In this document: positions 1-9,871 of the stretch, one piece after another
How positions within the stretch are numbered: the first letter of the stretch is position 1
Layout: the number at the start of each line of letters is the position of its first letter
Assembly: GCA_014378705.1 (NCBI GenBank)
Contig: JACMND010000069.1
Location: 1-64,000 of the forward strand
From: Pedobacter sp.
GTDB taxonomy: Bacteria; Bacteroidota; Bacteroidia; Sphingobacteriales; Sphingobacteriaceae
Direction of reading: 5' to 3'
Length of the DNA: 64,000 bases
The notes under the pieces: generated by a model
The model's database searches: none
What the model was told of the DNA's origin: nothing
What the model saw: only the letters and a program-made list of their open reading frames with translations
Position numbers and translations under genes: made by a program

Positions 1-238
1 AACTTCCTCCAACACCTGCAGAATTTAGATAATGCCTTGCATATAGAAATAGTTTATATTTCTATATGTATGTTTTATAGCAATATTTTAAAAGCTATAA
101 TTAAGCGGGTTTATTACACCACATTCTTAATTGCAAAATAGTCGCAATAATACATGGCGCACAGCCTGCTAACATTTTAAGAATCACGGAAGCATAATTT
201 GAAGGTGGCATCAGAACGATGGAAATAACCATTAATAC

Positions 239-367
239 ACTATTCCGGATGGACCTGGCCTGGGAATCGAAATTAATGAAGATTACGTTATTGAACGTGC
301 TAAAGAAGGCCATAACTGGCATAATCCAATATGGCGGCATAAAGATGGAAGTATTGCAGAATGGTAA
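239..367 (+). pseudogene. 3' remnant of a galactonate dehydratase / mandelate racemase-enolase family gene
   Basis: Frame starting at 239 reads [42 protein letters not shown], the characteristic C-terminus of DgoD-like dehydratases. An in-frame TAA lies at 233-235 just upstream and no intact ORF precedes it. It sits next to a KDGal kinase. Confidence 0.7.
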
Positions 368-528
368 AACAGATTAATAAGTAAAACTGGTTTGGGCGTT
401 CGGCCAAACTTTACGTTTCAATCTTTTTTCATATCCTTCCGCTTAGTTCATTTCAGTAAAAGGGATTTTTACTTCAATCCTTAACGCTCCTTTTAATTAA
501 ATTAGTTCATGCTCAAATCCGTATCATT

Positions 529-1482
529 ATGATCAATTATACAATTCACTTTTTAAGCTGCGATTGGGGAACTTTTTCATTCAGGCTTTGTCTGGTTAGA
601 GTTGAAGGTTTTAAAATTCTTGCCGAAGAAAAATCCAAAGACGGATCAGCAGCTACTTTTAAACGCTGGCAACAAGTTGCACAGCCGATAGAAAATAGAA
701 TTGAATACTACCTTAAAGTATTAGAATCACAGATTGATAATCTAAAGAAAAAAGTTACTGTTTGTATAGATGAAGTGCCGTTAATTATATCAGGAATGGC
801 ATCTTCAACAATAGGGGTAATGGAGCTGCCTTATAAAAAATTACCCTTTTTTATTGATGGCTCAGATCTTCATGTAAAAAAAATACCGGCAACCTCTAAA
901 TTTATTTACGATACCATACTTATTTCAGGTGTTAGAACGGATGAAGATGTGATGCGTGACGAAGAAACTCAACTGGTGGGATGCGATTTGCCGGCAAGTG
1001 ATCATGAACAACTTTTTATCCATCCCGGCACACATTCTAAATACGTAGCGGTTCGGGACGGTAAAGGAGTAAGTCTAAAAACTTATATGACAGATGATTT
1101 TTTTTCACTTTTAGCGACAAAATGTATTTTAACCCAATCAATTAAAAACGATGGTGATTTTAATACGGGTGCTCATAAAAAATATTTTGAAATGGGAGTT
1201 AAAAAGGGTTCCACATTAAATCTGTTGCATGAGGCATTCATGGTCAGAACGAATAATCTATTTAATAAATTGACAAGTGAGCAGAATTACTTTTTTTTTA
1301 GTGGTTTATTAATAGGTAATGAATTAAAAGACATCTTTCAAAATTTTAACGGCGGAATTACATTAGCCGGAGAACCGGATTTAATTATGTATTACACAGC
1401 AGCTTTAAATTATTTGAGTATTGCAAAAAATACGCCGTCATTTCTATCTAGAACCGGCGTTGAAACTACTTTAAAACGGTAA
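529..1482 (+). CDS. dgoK: 2-dehydro-3-deoxygalactonokinase (DgoK family)
   Basis: 317 aa ORF with N-terminal CDWGTFSFRLCLV phosphate-binding motif and HPGTHSKYV motif typical of KDGal kinases; adjacent dgoD remnant. Confidence 0.8.
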   Translation: MINYTIHFLSCDWGTFSFRLCLVRVEGFKILAEEKSKDGSAATFKRWQQVAQPIENRIEYYLKVLESQIDNLKKKVTVCIDEVPLIISGMASSTIGVMELPYKKLPFFIDGSDLHVKKIPATSKFIYDTILISGVRTDEDVMRDEETQLVGCDLPASDHEQLFIHPGTHSKYVAVRDGKGVSLKTYMTDDFFSLLATKCILTQSIKNDGDFNTGAHKKYFEMGVKKGSTLNLLHEAFMVRTNNLFNKLTSEQNYFFFSGLLIGNELKDIFQNFNGGITLAGEPDLIMYYTAALNYLSIAKNTPSFLSRTGVETTLKR

Positions 1483-1855
1483 TATGCAGTTTATTAAAAA
1501 ACTTACAAAAATTCAATTTGTCGTTATTTTTATGGTTTTTGTGTGTTGTTTTTTCTTTTTATCCCCGGTTTCTTACCCTCTTAAAAAGGATGTTTAAACT
1601 TTACACTTTTACTTCACACATTTCAAAATCTTAGAAATAATTCAAGACTTATTAATAGCACATAGATGGTATTTCCATGTATTTATGTGACATATAAATT
1701 ATTCCTTAATCCTGATTGTGTGCAGTTCTTAAAGAAGAATTCACAATCTCACTTTGTTGTACAATTTCAAAAAACTCTTCCATAACATATTACGTTCATT
1801 GATGATGTAGACACTCTACAATAACTTATTTATACAACTAATTAACCGCAATCTC

Positions 1856-2569
1856 ATGGAAAAAAGAAATTACTATGACGAACCACTGTCAGAGAACAGT
1901 GGTTTTTTGACAAAGTCTTTACCGAGACGATCTTTTTTGCAGTACACAGGTGCTGGTGTTGCCGCTGCAACATTGGTAATGGCTGGCTGTAAAGCAGAAG
2001 CACCGATTACGATCCAAAATCACGATGGAGTTGATTTGGGAAGTGGCGATTTTGGCATTTTAAATTATGCCTATGCATTGGAACAACTTGAAGCAGCCTT
2101 TTATGTACAGGTTCTAGCGACACCTTACTCAGGTATCTCTTCAAAAGAAAAATCCTATATGCATGACATTTGTCGTCATGAAGTAGCCCACAGAGAGTTT
2201 TTCAAAAATGCATTGGGAAGCAAAGCTATTCCTGCTCTTGAAGTAGATTTTTCTACGATTGATTTTAGTAGCCGTGACAGCGTTTTGGCAGCTTCTAAAG
2301 GTTTTGAAGATCTTGGCGTAACCGCATATAATGGTGCCGGTGCCTTGCTGGAATCCGTTGATTATTTATTGCTTGCCGGGAAAATTGTTTCAGTAGAAGC
2401 CAGGCACGCCGCTTTAATCCGTGATTTAATACAGTGTGGAAGTTTTGCTAACAGCGAAGTATTAGACCAAAACGGTCTTGACGGAGCTCGCACTCCTGCT
2501 GAAGTTTTGGCTTTGGCCGCAACTTTTATCAAAACTAAAATAAACGCTAGTAATTTACCAACTACTTAA
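1856..2569 (+). CDS. ferritin-like domain protein, Tat/lipoprotein-type signal
   Basis: N-terminal PRRSFLQYTGAGVAAATLVMAGC (twin-Arg plus Cys). Helical E...ExxH...E...ExxH ligand pattern (ALEQLEAAFY, RHEVAHREFF, FEDLGVTAY, VEARHAALIR). Confidence 0.8.
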   Translation: MEKRNYYDEPLSENSGFLTKSLPRRSFLQYTGAGVAAATLVMAGCKAEAPITIQNHDGVDLGSGDFGILNYAYALEQLEAAFYVQVLATPYSGISSKEKSYMHDICRHEVAHREFFKNALGSKAIPALEVDFSTIDFSSRDSVLAASKGFEDLGVTAYNGAGALLESVDYLLLAGKIVSVEARHAALIRDLIQCGSFANSEVLDQNGLDGARTPAEVLALAATFIKTKINASNLPTT

Positions 2570-2579
2570 TCTGCAGATC

Positions 2580-3395
2580 ATGAATCTTATAAATATCATA
2601 GAAGAAATAGAAAAAGTGGATTCGGACGTGTATGAACGTTTTAGTCCAAGAAGAAAAGCAATGAAGAGCTTTTTTAATATGGGATCCAAAATTGCCTTAG
2701 CTGCTATTCCTTTATCATTGGGCAGTATGTTTAAGAAGGCTTACGGTCAAACCCCCACAGGTATTCTTGACGTGTTAAATTTTGCACTGACGCTTGAACA
2801 CCTTGAATACAATTTTTATCTGAAGGGATGTGCTAAAGTTGGCATACCTGCAGGTTGCGATTCAGAATCGATTAAAACTATCCGCATGGATGAGGCAAAG
2901 CATGTCAAGTTTTTAGAAACTGTAATTAAAAGTTTGGGTGGTACCCCTGTAAAAGAAGCTAAATATGACTTTACAGCAAAAGGTACTTTCCCTGATGTGT
3001 TTACCAATTATGCAACGTTTTTAGCTGTTGCACAGGCATTTGAAGATACTGGTGTTAGAGCTTACAAAGGCCAGGCAGGAAACTTGATTTCGTCAAATGA
3101 AGTTTTAACAGCAGCATTGCAAATCCATTCTGTTGAAGCAAGACATGCTTCGCACATCCGCTGGATGCGCCAACAAATGGGGGTTGATGTTAAGCCTTGG
3201 ATTACTGGTAAGGAAAGTGGAATTGGTGCAGCAGTTCAGGCATCTTACGACGGGGAAGAATTGGATACTCAGGCCGGTATATTAATTACCAATATAAACG
3301 GAAAAGATATTCCTTATGAAGCCGCTACTGAATGTTTTGATGAACCATTAACTAAAGAACAAGTAGTTGCAATTGTAACTCCATTCTTTGCTTAA
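2580..3395 (+). CDS. ferritin-like domain protein (second member of pair)
   Basis: 271 aa. N-term SPRRKAMKSFF...KKAYGQ export-type region; LTLEHLEYNFY, DEAKHVKFL, FEDTGVRAYKG, VEARHASHIR di-iron ligand pattern. Confidence 0.8.
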   Translation: MNLINIIEEIEKVDSDVYERFSPRRKAMKSFFNMGSKIALAAIPLSLGSMFKKAYGQTPTGILDVLNFALTLEHLEYNFYLKGCAKVGIPAGCDSESIKTIRMDEAKHVKFLETVIKSLGGTPVKEAKYDFTAKGTFPDVFTNYATFLAVAQAFEDTGVRAYKGQAGNLISSNEVLTAALQIHSVEARHASHIRWMRQQMGVDVKPWITGKESGIGAAVQASYDGEELDTQAGILITNINGKDIPYEAATECFDEPLTKEQVVAIVTPFFA

Positions 3396-3410
3396 ATTGT
3401 TTAAGTAATA

Positions 3411-3443
3411 AAAAGCCTTTCCTGAAATGGAAGGGCTTTTTTT
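3411..3443 (+). terminator. rho-independent terminator downstream of first ferritin-like pair
   Basis: AAAAGCCTTTCC-TGAAAT-GGAAGGGCTTTTTTT hairpin plus T-tract. Confidence 0.7.
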
Positions 3444-3677
3444 ATGCAAAAATTTGCCAACAAATTTTTAAACTAAAACCTACTTTTTACTAGTTGTTTC
3501 CTGCTTGTTTATGTTGACGCTAACGTTTTACTCTGCAAACAAAAGCGTGGCCTATTTACTGTTTTAGTCTGGTTAAATATTTTTAATTAAGGTTAAAAGA
3601 CTTCTGCAAAACCGCATTTTAATTAAAATCGTAATTAACGCAAAACAATAATTATATCGTTAACTAAAATTAATTCT

Positions 3678-4379
3678 ATGAACAATTTAACAAAACAGGA
3701 AGTACAGGAACTTCCTGAAGAATCTAAAGGTTTTCTGGCATCCAGGGTACAAAGACGTTCCTTCCTAAAATATGCCGGAATGAGTGCAGTGGGAATTGCT
3801 CTTGTAGCAGCAGGTTGTAAAAAAGACAAGCAAATTGAAGGAGTTTATTTGGGAAGTGGTGACATTGGCATTTTAAATTATGCTTATGCTCTTGAGCAAC
3901 TTGAAGCAGCCTTTTACATTCAGGTTGTAACTTCATTTTATTCAGGTGCTTCTGATGATGAGAAAATTTTCTTAACTGATATTAGAGATCATGAAATTGC
4001 TCATCGCGAATTCTTTAAGAACGCATTGGGTGGATCGGCCATTCCAAGCCTGGAAGTTGATTTCTCAACCATAGATTTTACAAGCAGAGCTAGTGTTTTA
4101 GGAACAGCGATGGCATTCGAAGACCTGGGTGTTACTGCTTATGATGGTGCCGGATATTTATTTAAGAGTGCAGATTATCTTTTACTAGCGGGTAAAATTG
4201 TTTCTGTTGAAGCACGTCACGCCGCTTTAATCCGTGAACTTCTTAGCACCAACACTTTTCTGGGTGCAGAAGTAGACAGCAACTCTGTGAATATTTCACG
4301 TTCCCCTGCCGAAGTATTATCTGCCGCAGGAAAATACATTAAAACTAAAATTAACGCAGGTGATCTGCCAACCGCTTAA
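3678..4379 (+). CDS. ferritin-like domain protein, Tat/lipoprotein-type signal (paralog of 1856..2569)
   Basis: QRRSFLKYAGMSAVGIALVAAGC signal; the ferritin-like region is highly similar to the 1856..2569 product. Confidence 0.8.
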   Translation: MNNLTKQEVQELPEESKGFLASRVQRRSFLKYAGMSAVGIALVAAGCKKDKQIEGVYLGSGDIGILNYAYALEQLEAAFYIQVVTSFYSGASDDEKIFLTDIRDHEIAHREFFKNALGGSAIPSLEVDFSTIDFTSRASVLGTAMAFEDLGVTAYDGAGYLFKSADYLLLAGKIVSVEARHAALIRELLSTNTFLGAEVDSNSVNISRSPAEVLSAAGKYIKTKINAGDLPTA

Positions 4380-4390
4380 ACTGAAAGATT

Positions 4391-5230
4391 ATGAATTTTG
4401 TAAATATATTAGAAGAAATAGAAAAAGTTGATGGAGACGTTTATGAACGTTTAAGTCCGCGTAGAAAAGCCATGAAGAATTTTTTTAGCATGGGTTCAAA
4501 AGTAGCTATAGCAGCTTTGCCGTTAGCACTTGGTTCAATGTTTAAAAAAGCTTACGGTCAGGCAGTACCTCAAAATATAATCGATGTGTTACAATATGCA
4601 TTAACACTTGAGCACTTTGAATATAGATTTTATGAAAGAGGAAGCATGCTGGCACCTATTCCTGTAGGGGCTGACAATGCAGCAATCCAAATTATAAGAG
4701 ACAGTGAGGGAAAACACGTTAATTTTTTAAAGTCGGTAATTTCCTCTGTTGGTGCTACACCGGTTGCAGAGAAGGTTGTTTATGACTTTACTGCGGGTGG
4801 TACTTTTCCAACCGTGTTTACTGATTATGCAACGTTTTTGGCTGTCGCACAAGTGCTGGAAGATACAGGTGTTAGAGCCTATAAAGGACGTGCTGGTGAA
4901 CTATTAGGCCAAAAAGTTTTTCTTACAGCTGCCCTTGGTATTCATGCAGTTGAAGCACGCCATGCTGCAAAAATTAGAAGTATGAGAAGAATGAATGGTC
5001 ATGCGCCTTTATTAAAATCTTACATAACAGGCGGAAACGACAGCGGAGTTCCTGCGGCAAACGGTAACTACGGAGGTTCAACTCCTGAAGGCAATGTTGT
5101 TCAGGCAGGTATTACCATCACCGGTATTAATGGGCAAACCATTAGTGCCAATACAGCTACCGAAGCTTTTGACGAGGCTTTAACTGCGGCAGAAGTTTTG
5201 GCTTTAGTTGCACCTTTCGGTGTGTCATAA
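4391..5230 (+). CDS. ferritin-like domain protein (paralog of 2580..3395)
   Basis: 279 aa; N-term MNFVNILEEIEKVDGDVYERLSPRRKAMKNFFSMGSK is nearly the same as in the 2580..3395 product; conserved ExxH motifs. Confidence 0.8.
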   Translation: MNFVNILEEIEKVDGDVYERLSPRRKAMKNFFSMGSKVAIAALPLALGSMFKKAYGQAVPQNIIDVLQYALTLEHFEYRFYERGSMLAPIPVGADNAAIQIIRDSEGKHVNFLKSVISSVGATPVAEKVVYDFTAGGTFPTVFTDYATFLAVAQVLEDTGVRAYKGRAGELLGQKVFLTAALGIHAVEARHAAKIRSMRRMNGHAPLLKSYITGGNDSGVPAANGNYGGSTPEGNVVQAGITITGINGQTISANTATEAFDEALTAAEVLALVAPFGVS

Positions 5231-5250
5231 ATTTATTTTTAACAGACAAT

Positions 5251-5275
5251 AAAAAGGGGCTTATTGCCCCTTTTT
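5251..5275 (+). terminator. rho-independent terminator after second ferritin-like pair
   Basis: AAAAAGGGGC-TTATT-GCCCCTTTTT perfect hairpin with T-tract. Confidence 0.8.
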
Positions 5276-5515
5276 GATTTTAAAATATTTTATTTAACAC
5301 GCTTCATCTTATTAAAATAACGATTATCTACTTAAATTCCAGGATAGGGTTTTTTTATATTCGCTAAAAATTTACTTGATTATTTTTGATTGAAGTTGAA
5401 TTAATGAAAGTTCCTTTTATTAAATTGCCTTTACAGAATAATAGCTTTACATCAGATAACACAATACACCAAATAATTATCACTCGATAATTTTTACCCG
5501 ATTTAATTTTTAAAA

Positions 5516-5968
5516 ATGATTGAAATCCAAAGAACTGATTCTCATAATAAAGATTTTATTAATCTGGTAAAACTTTTAGATGCCGATCTGGCTATAAGAG
5601 ACGGAATTGAACATGGTTTTTATGCCCAGTTTAATCAGGTTGATCAAATTAAATACGTTGTTTTAGCTTTCATAAATAATCAACCGGCAGGTTGCGGTTC
5701 TATAAAACACTATGAGGATGATACTATTGAAATTAAACGAATGTATACAATTCCCGCTCATCGGGGTAAAGGTGTTGCCAGTCAAATCCTGCATGAATTA
5801 GAAATTTGGGCAAAAGAAATGGAATATCGCACCTGCATATTAGAAACCGGAAAAAAACAACCCGAAGCCATTGCATTGTATAAAAAAATCTCATTTAATA
5901 TTATGGCCAACTATGGTCAGTATGAGGGAGTTGAAAATAGTATGTGTTTTGAAAAACAATTGAGATGA
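5516..5968 (+). CDS. GNAT family N-acetyltransferase
   Basis: 150 aa; EIKRMYTIPAHRGKGVASQILHELEIWA acetyl-CoA binding motif and LETGKKQPEAIALYKK. Confidence 0.85.
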   Translation: MIEIQRTDSHNKDFINLVKLLDADLAIRDGIEHGFYAQFNQVDQIKYVVLAFINNQPAGCGSIKHYEDDTIEIKRMYTIPAHRGKGVASQILHELEIWAKEMEYRTCILETGKKQPEAIALYKKISFNIMANYGQYEGVENSMCFEKQLR

Positions 5969-6080
5969 ATGCAATGATCTAATAAGATTTCTTATTGCTC
6001 CTCTTTATAAAATTCAATGTGAGGTAAAATGTATTGGGATTAACGATTACCGATATATCTTAAAACACTACTTTCACTAA

Positions 6081-7973
6081 ATGATTTTGATAGTAATGGG
6101 TGTTTCCGGCTGCGGCAAAAGTACAGTTGGTAAAATTTTGGCTGAAGTGCACAACCTTCCTTTTTTTGACGCGGATGATTTTCATTCGGCATCAAGTATT
6201 CAAAAAATGAGTAATGGCGTTCCTTTAACGGATAATGATCGTTTGCCCTGGCTTAAAAATTTGGCAAACCTGATTGTAGAATGGGATAAAAAGGATGGTG
6301 CCGTTTTGGCCTGCTCGGCCTTAAAAGAGAGTTACCGCAAAATTCTTCAATCCGTTTTAAATGTTACATGGATCTTTTTGGATGGTGACAGGGAAACCAT
6401 ATTAAAAAGGCTACTATCCAGAAAACCACATTACATGTCATCATCATTACTTGATTCGCAATTAGAGGCTTTAGAAAAGCCTGTTCATGGCATTCATGTA
6501 AATATTTCATTAAGTCCAAATGAAATTGTTCGGGTGATCACCACGCAACTTAATAAAATGGAATCAAAATCTGAGTTTGGACTAATTGGATTAGGCGTGA
6601 TGGGTAAAAGTCTTGCTATAAATCTGGCATCACATAACGTTAATGTCAGCATTTATAACCGCCATATCGCTGGAAAAGAGGAGAACATTGCGGTTAACAT
6701 TATCACAGAAAATACGGATGTAAAGAATTTTAAAGGTTTTGATGATCTGAATGGGTTTTTACAATCTCTTGCAATGCCGCGTAAAATTATGCTTATGATT
6801 TATGCTGGCGCTATTGACTCACAATTGGAAACCTTGCTTCCGTTTTTAAAGCCTGGAGATATCGTTATTGACGGAGGAAATTCATTTTACAAAGACACAG
6901 CCAGAAGGCAGGAATTTTTAGGCAGATCTGGTATTCATTTTTTGGGAGCAGGGATATCCGGGGGCGAAGAAGGTGCACTTAAAGGAGCGTCCATTATGTC
7001 TGGAGGTGATTACGCGGGATACATTCTTGTTTCTAAGTATCTTAATCATTTATCCGCGAAAGATAAATTTGGTAAACCCTGTTCTGCTTTTGTTGGTCCG
7101 CATGGATCTGGCCATTTTGTAAAAATGGTTCATAACGGAATTGAATATGCAGAAATGCAGACTTTAGCGGAAATTTATTATCTCCTGCGCCGCCTTCTCA
7201 ATTTATCTGCTAAAGAAATCTCCGCAATTTTTATGGACTGGCAATCTTCTGAACTTAGCAGTTACCTATTAGAAATTACAATTGATATACTAAAATATAA
7301 TGAGGATGGCGAACTTTTATTGGATCTTATTTTAGATAATGCCGGGCAAAAAGGAACAGGAGGTTTGTCGGTTATTGCAGCACTCGAATATGGAGTGGCA
7401 TATGGCCCGCTTTCTGAAGCAGTAATGGCCAGATATATTTCTGCCATGAAAGATGAAAGAGTACGGGCTGCAAAACTTTACCAAGAGGATAATTGCAGTC
7501 ATAATTTGGATAAAGTTGCCTTTACAGAAAGCTTAAAAAATGCCTATCAGGCAACAAAAATTATTAATCATGAAATTGGGTTTAATTTAATGAAGCAAGT
7601 TTCTGAGCAAAATAATTGGAAACTTGATTTTTCTGAAATAGCCCGGATTTGGACTAATGGATGTATTATTCGATCAGGGTTAATGGAAAATATCTCAGAA
7701 ATATTTAAAACAAATAAAGATATTCTGACCTCGCCGGAGATTGTGAAGAATATGAAGTTATGGAAAATTGATCTGGCGAATTGTGTAGCTACAGGATTGC
7801 AAAATGGAATCCCTTTACCGGTTATATCAGCATCACTTAACTATTTTTTAAGTTTTACTACCGCAGATTCTTCGGCAAACCTTATACAGGCCCAACGTGA
7901 TTATTTTGGGGCGCATACTTATCAACGAAAGGATAAAGAATCCGGTAAGTATTATCACACTATTTGGAAATAA
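6081..7973 (+). CDS. bifunctional gluconokinase / 6-phosphogluconate dehydrogenase fusion
   Basis: Residues 1-~160: MGVSGCGKSTVGK P-loop and gluconokinase motifs (DADDFHS, LACSALKESYR, SRKPHYMSSSLLDSQLEALE). From ~165: GLIGLGVMGKSLAINLA, GGEEGALKGASIMSGG, KMVHNGIEYAEMQ, C-term RDYFGAHTYQRKD of 6PGDH. Continuous frame. Confidence 0.9.
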   Translation: MILIVMGVSGCGKSTVGKILAEVHNLPFFDADDFHSASSIQKMSNGVPLTDNDRLPWLKNLANLIVEWDKKDGAVLACSALKESYRKILQSVLNVTWIFLDGDRETILKRLLSRKPHYMSSSLLDSQLEALEKPVHGIHVNISLSPNEIVRVITTQLNKMESKSEFGLIGLGVMGKSLAINLASHNVNVSIYNRHIAGKEENIAVNIITENTDVKNFKGFDDLNGFLQSLAMPRKIMLMIYAGAIDSQLETLLPFLKPGDIVIDGGNSFYKDTARRQEFLGRSGIHFLGAGISGGEEGALKGASIMSGGDYAGYILVSKYLNHLSAKDKFGKPCSAFVGPHGSGHFVKMVHNGIEYAEMQTLAEIYYLLRRLLNLSAKEISAIFMDWQSSELSSYLLEITIDILKYNEDGELLLDLILDNAGQKGTGGLSVIAALEYGVAYGPLSEAVMARYISAMKDERVRAAKLYQEDNCSHNLDKVAFTESLKNAYQATKIINHEIGFNLMKQVSEQNNWKLDFSEIARIWTNGCIIRSGLMENISEIFKTNKDILTSPEIVKNMKLWKIDLANCVATGLQNGIPLPVISASLNYFLSFTTADSSANLIQAQRDYFGAHTYQRKDKESGKYYHTIWK

Positions 7974-8460
7974 TTAAAGTTTTGGCTTTTTACATATTCC
8001 GTAAACCAAAAGGGGTAATTAAATTTTTTAAATCCACCTGTAAAAAAAGAAGTTAATTGATATTTTAATTAATCTGATAAAACTTGAGAAGCTACATAAT
8101 ACTGCAAGGGGCACTAAATAACAGAATTTAATTTTAATACCCATTTTAAAGGACTGTTTGAAAATACCATTAAATGAGTTCGTTTTATCAATTAACCGGG
8201 AAAACACTTTTGTAAATAAACTATGACTTCAAAATTTAAGAAATGAAATAGATTAAATCTTTAATAATGGAATTTATGGGTTTATTCATCCGGGCCACCG
8301 GGAATCACCAAGATAAGACCAGAACCAAATAACAAAAAACCGATCCCGAAAGGAAATAGAATTTATATTTATAAACTTGGGCATAAAATAATTGATACTG
8401 CCAAGATTGGTTCTTGCGTTGATCACCAAGTAAATATTATTTATAGCCGTGGAATTTTAA

Positions 8461-8496
8461 AAAAAACCGCCTGGGCATACCGACGGTTTTTTTTGT
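8461..8496 (-). terminator. probable bidirectional terminator downstream of icd
   Basis: AAAAAACCG ... CGGTTTTTTTT inverted repeat, 10 bp beyond the icd stop. Confidence 0.55.
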
Positions 8497-8505
8497 GTTC
8501 AATAT

Positions 8506-9744
8506 TTATTTATTGAGTTTTGCTTTCAGATTTTCATCAATAGCTGCTAAAAACTCCTCTGTATTTAAGTAGTGTTCGCCATGAGTTACTTTGTTACCAT
8601 GGATATTTACAGCGAGATCTTTTGTCATTTTCCCGCTTTCAACGGTTTCTACACAAACCTTTTCCAGCGTTGTGCAAAAGTTTATTAGCTCCTGGTTATT
8701 GTCCAGAATACCGCGAAATTCTAAACCTCGTGTCCAGGCGAAAATTGAAGCAATTGGATTAGTAGAAGTTGGCTTGCCTGCCTGATGATCACGATAATGA
8801 CGGGTTACTGTACCGTGGGCAGCTTCCGCTTCCATTGTTTTTCCATCAGGGGTGACTAAGGTGGAAGTCATTAATCCCAATGAACCGAAGCCTTGAGCAA
8901 CGGTGTCAGATTGAACGTCGCCATCATAATTCTTACATGCCCAAACAAAATTACCATGCCATTTTAAAGCGGATGCAACCATGTCATCAATCAAGCGGTG
9001 TTCATATGTTAAGCCATTGGCATCAAAGTCTGATTTAAACTCCGTATTGTAAATTTCTTCAAAAATGTCTTTAAAGCGTCCATCATACTTTTTAAGGATG
9101 GTGTTTTTGGTAGATAAATACAAAGGCCATTTTTTTAACAAAGCCTGGTTAAAGCAGGCTTTGGCAAAACCACGGATACTTTCATCCGTATTATACATTG
9201 CCAAAGCAACACCATCGCCCTCAAAGTTATAAACCTCATATGACTGGACTTGGCCGCCATCTTCCGGTGTAAATGTGATGTTTAGTTTGCCTTTGCCTTT
9301 GGTAAGAAAATCAGTAGCTCGATACTGGTCACCAAAAGCATGCCGGCCAATACAAATTGGAGCAGTCCAGTTTGGCACCAATCGGGGTACGTTGCTCATT
9401 ACAATAGGTTCACGAAAAACGGTTCCGTCTAATATATTACGAATGGTTCCGTTTGGCGATTTCCACATCTGCTTTAAGCCAAATTCTTTAACCCGCTGCT
9501 CATCCGGAGTGATGGTTGCACACTTAATTCCAACACCAAACTCTTTAATCGCATGAGCGGCATCAATAGTAACCTGATCATTCGTTTCGTCGCGATATTC
9601 CATCCCAAGATCAAAGTATTTAATGTCCAGCTCCAGGTAAGGGAAAATTAGTTTTTCCTTTATAAATTTCCAGATGATGCGGGTCATTTCATCTCCATCT
9701 AATTCCACAACGGGGTTGGCTACTTTAATTTTATTTATTGACAT
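8506..9744 (-). CDS. icd: NADP-dependent isocitrate dehydrogenase (eukaryotic-like subfamily)
   Basis: 412 aa; [78 protein letters not shown]. Confidence 0.95.
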   Translation of the reverse strand: MSINKIKVANPVVELDGDEMTRIIWKFIKEKLIFPYLELDIKYFDLGMEYRDETNDQVTIDAAHAIKEFGVGIKCATITPDEQRVKEFGLKQMWKSPNGTIRNILDGTVFREPIVMSNVPRLVPNWTAPICIGRHAFGDQYRATDFLTKGKGKLNITFTPEDGGQVQSYEVYNFEGDGVALAMYNTDESIRGFAKACFNQALLKKWPLYLSTKNTILKKYDGRFKDIFEEIYNTEFKSDFDANGLTYEHRLIDDMVASALKWHGNFVWACKNYDGDVQSDTVAQGFGSLGLMTSTLVTPDGKTMEAEAAHGTVTRHYRDHQAGKPTSTNPIASIFAWTRGLEFRGILDNNQELINFCTTLEKVCVETVESGKMTKDLAVNIHGNKVTHGEHYLNTEEFLAAIDENLKAKLNK

Positions 9745-9871
9745 GCGGGTTTATTTTTTTGAACTTTTTTGAAATTCAAAGATATAAAATTGAATTTAAG
9801 AGAATTAGTTGTTCTGTTAAAACTTAAACAAAATGATTACGTTTTATTTATAACAATCTTAATTTGATACC

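Noticed and set aside
3-32. Possible protein C-terminus LPPTPAEFR* at the window start
   Set aside because: Too short to identify; needs upstream sequence.
101-340. 79 aa minus-strand ORF at the left edge
   Set aside because: Antisense to the dgoD remnant; composition and context do not support coding.
8000-8460. Open frame reading IRPEPNNKKPIPKGNRIYIYKLGHKIIDTAKIGS…
   Set aside because: No start codon, no recognisable family; treated as noncoding.
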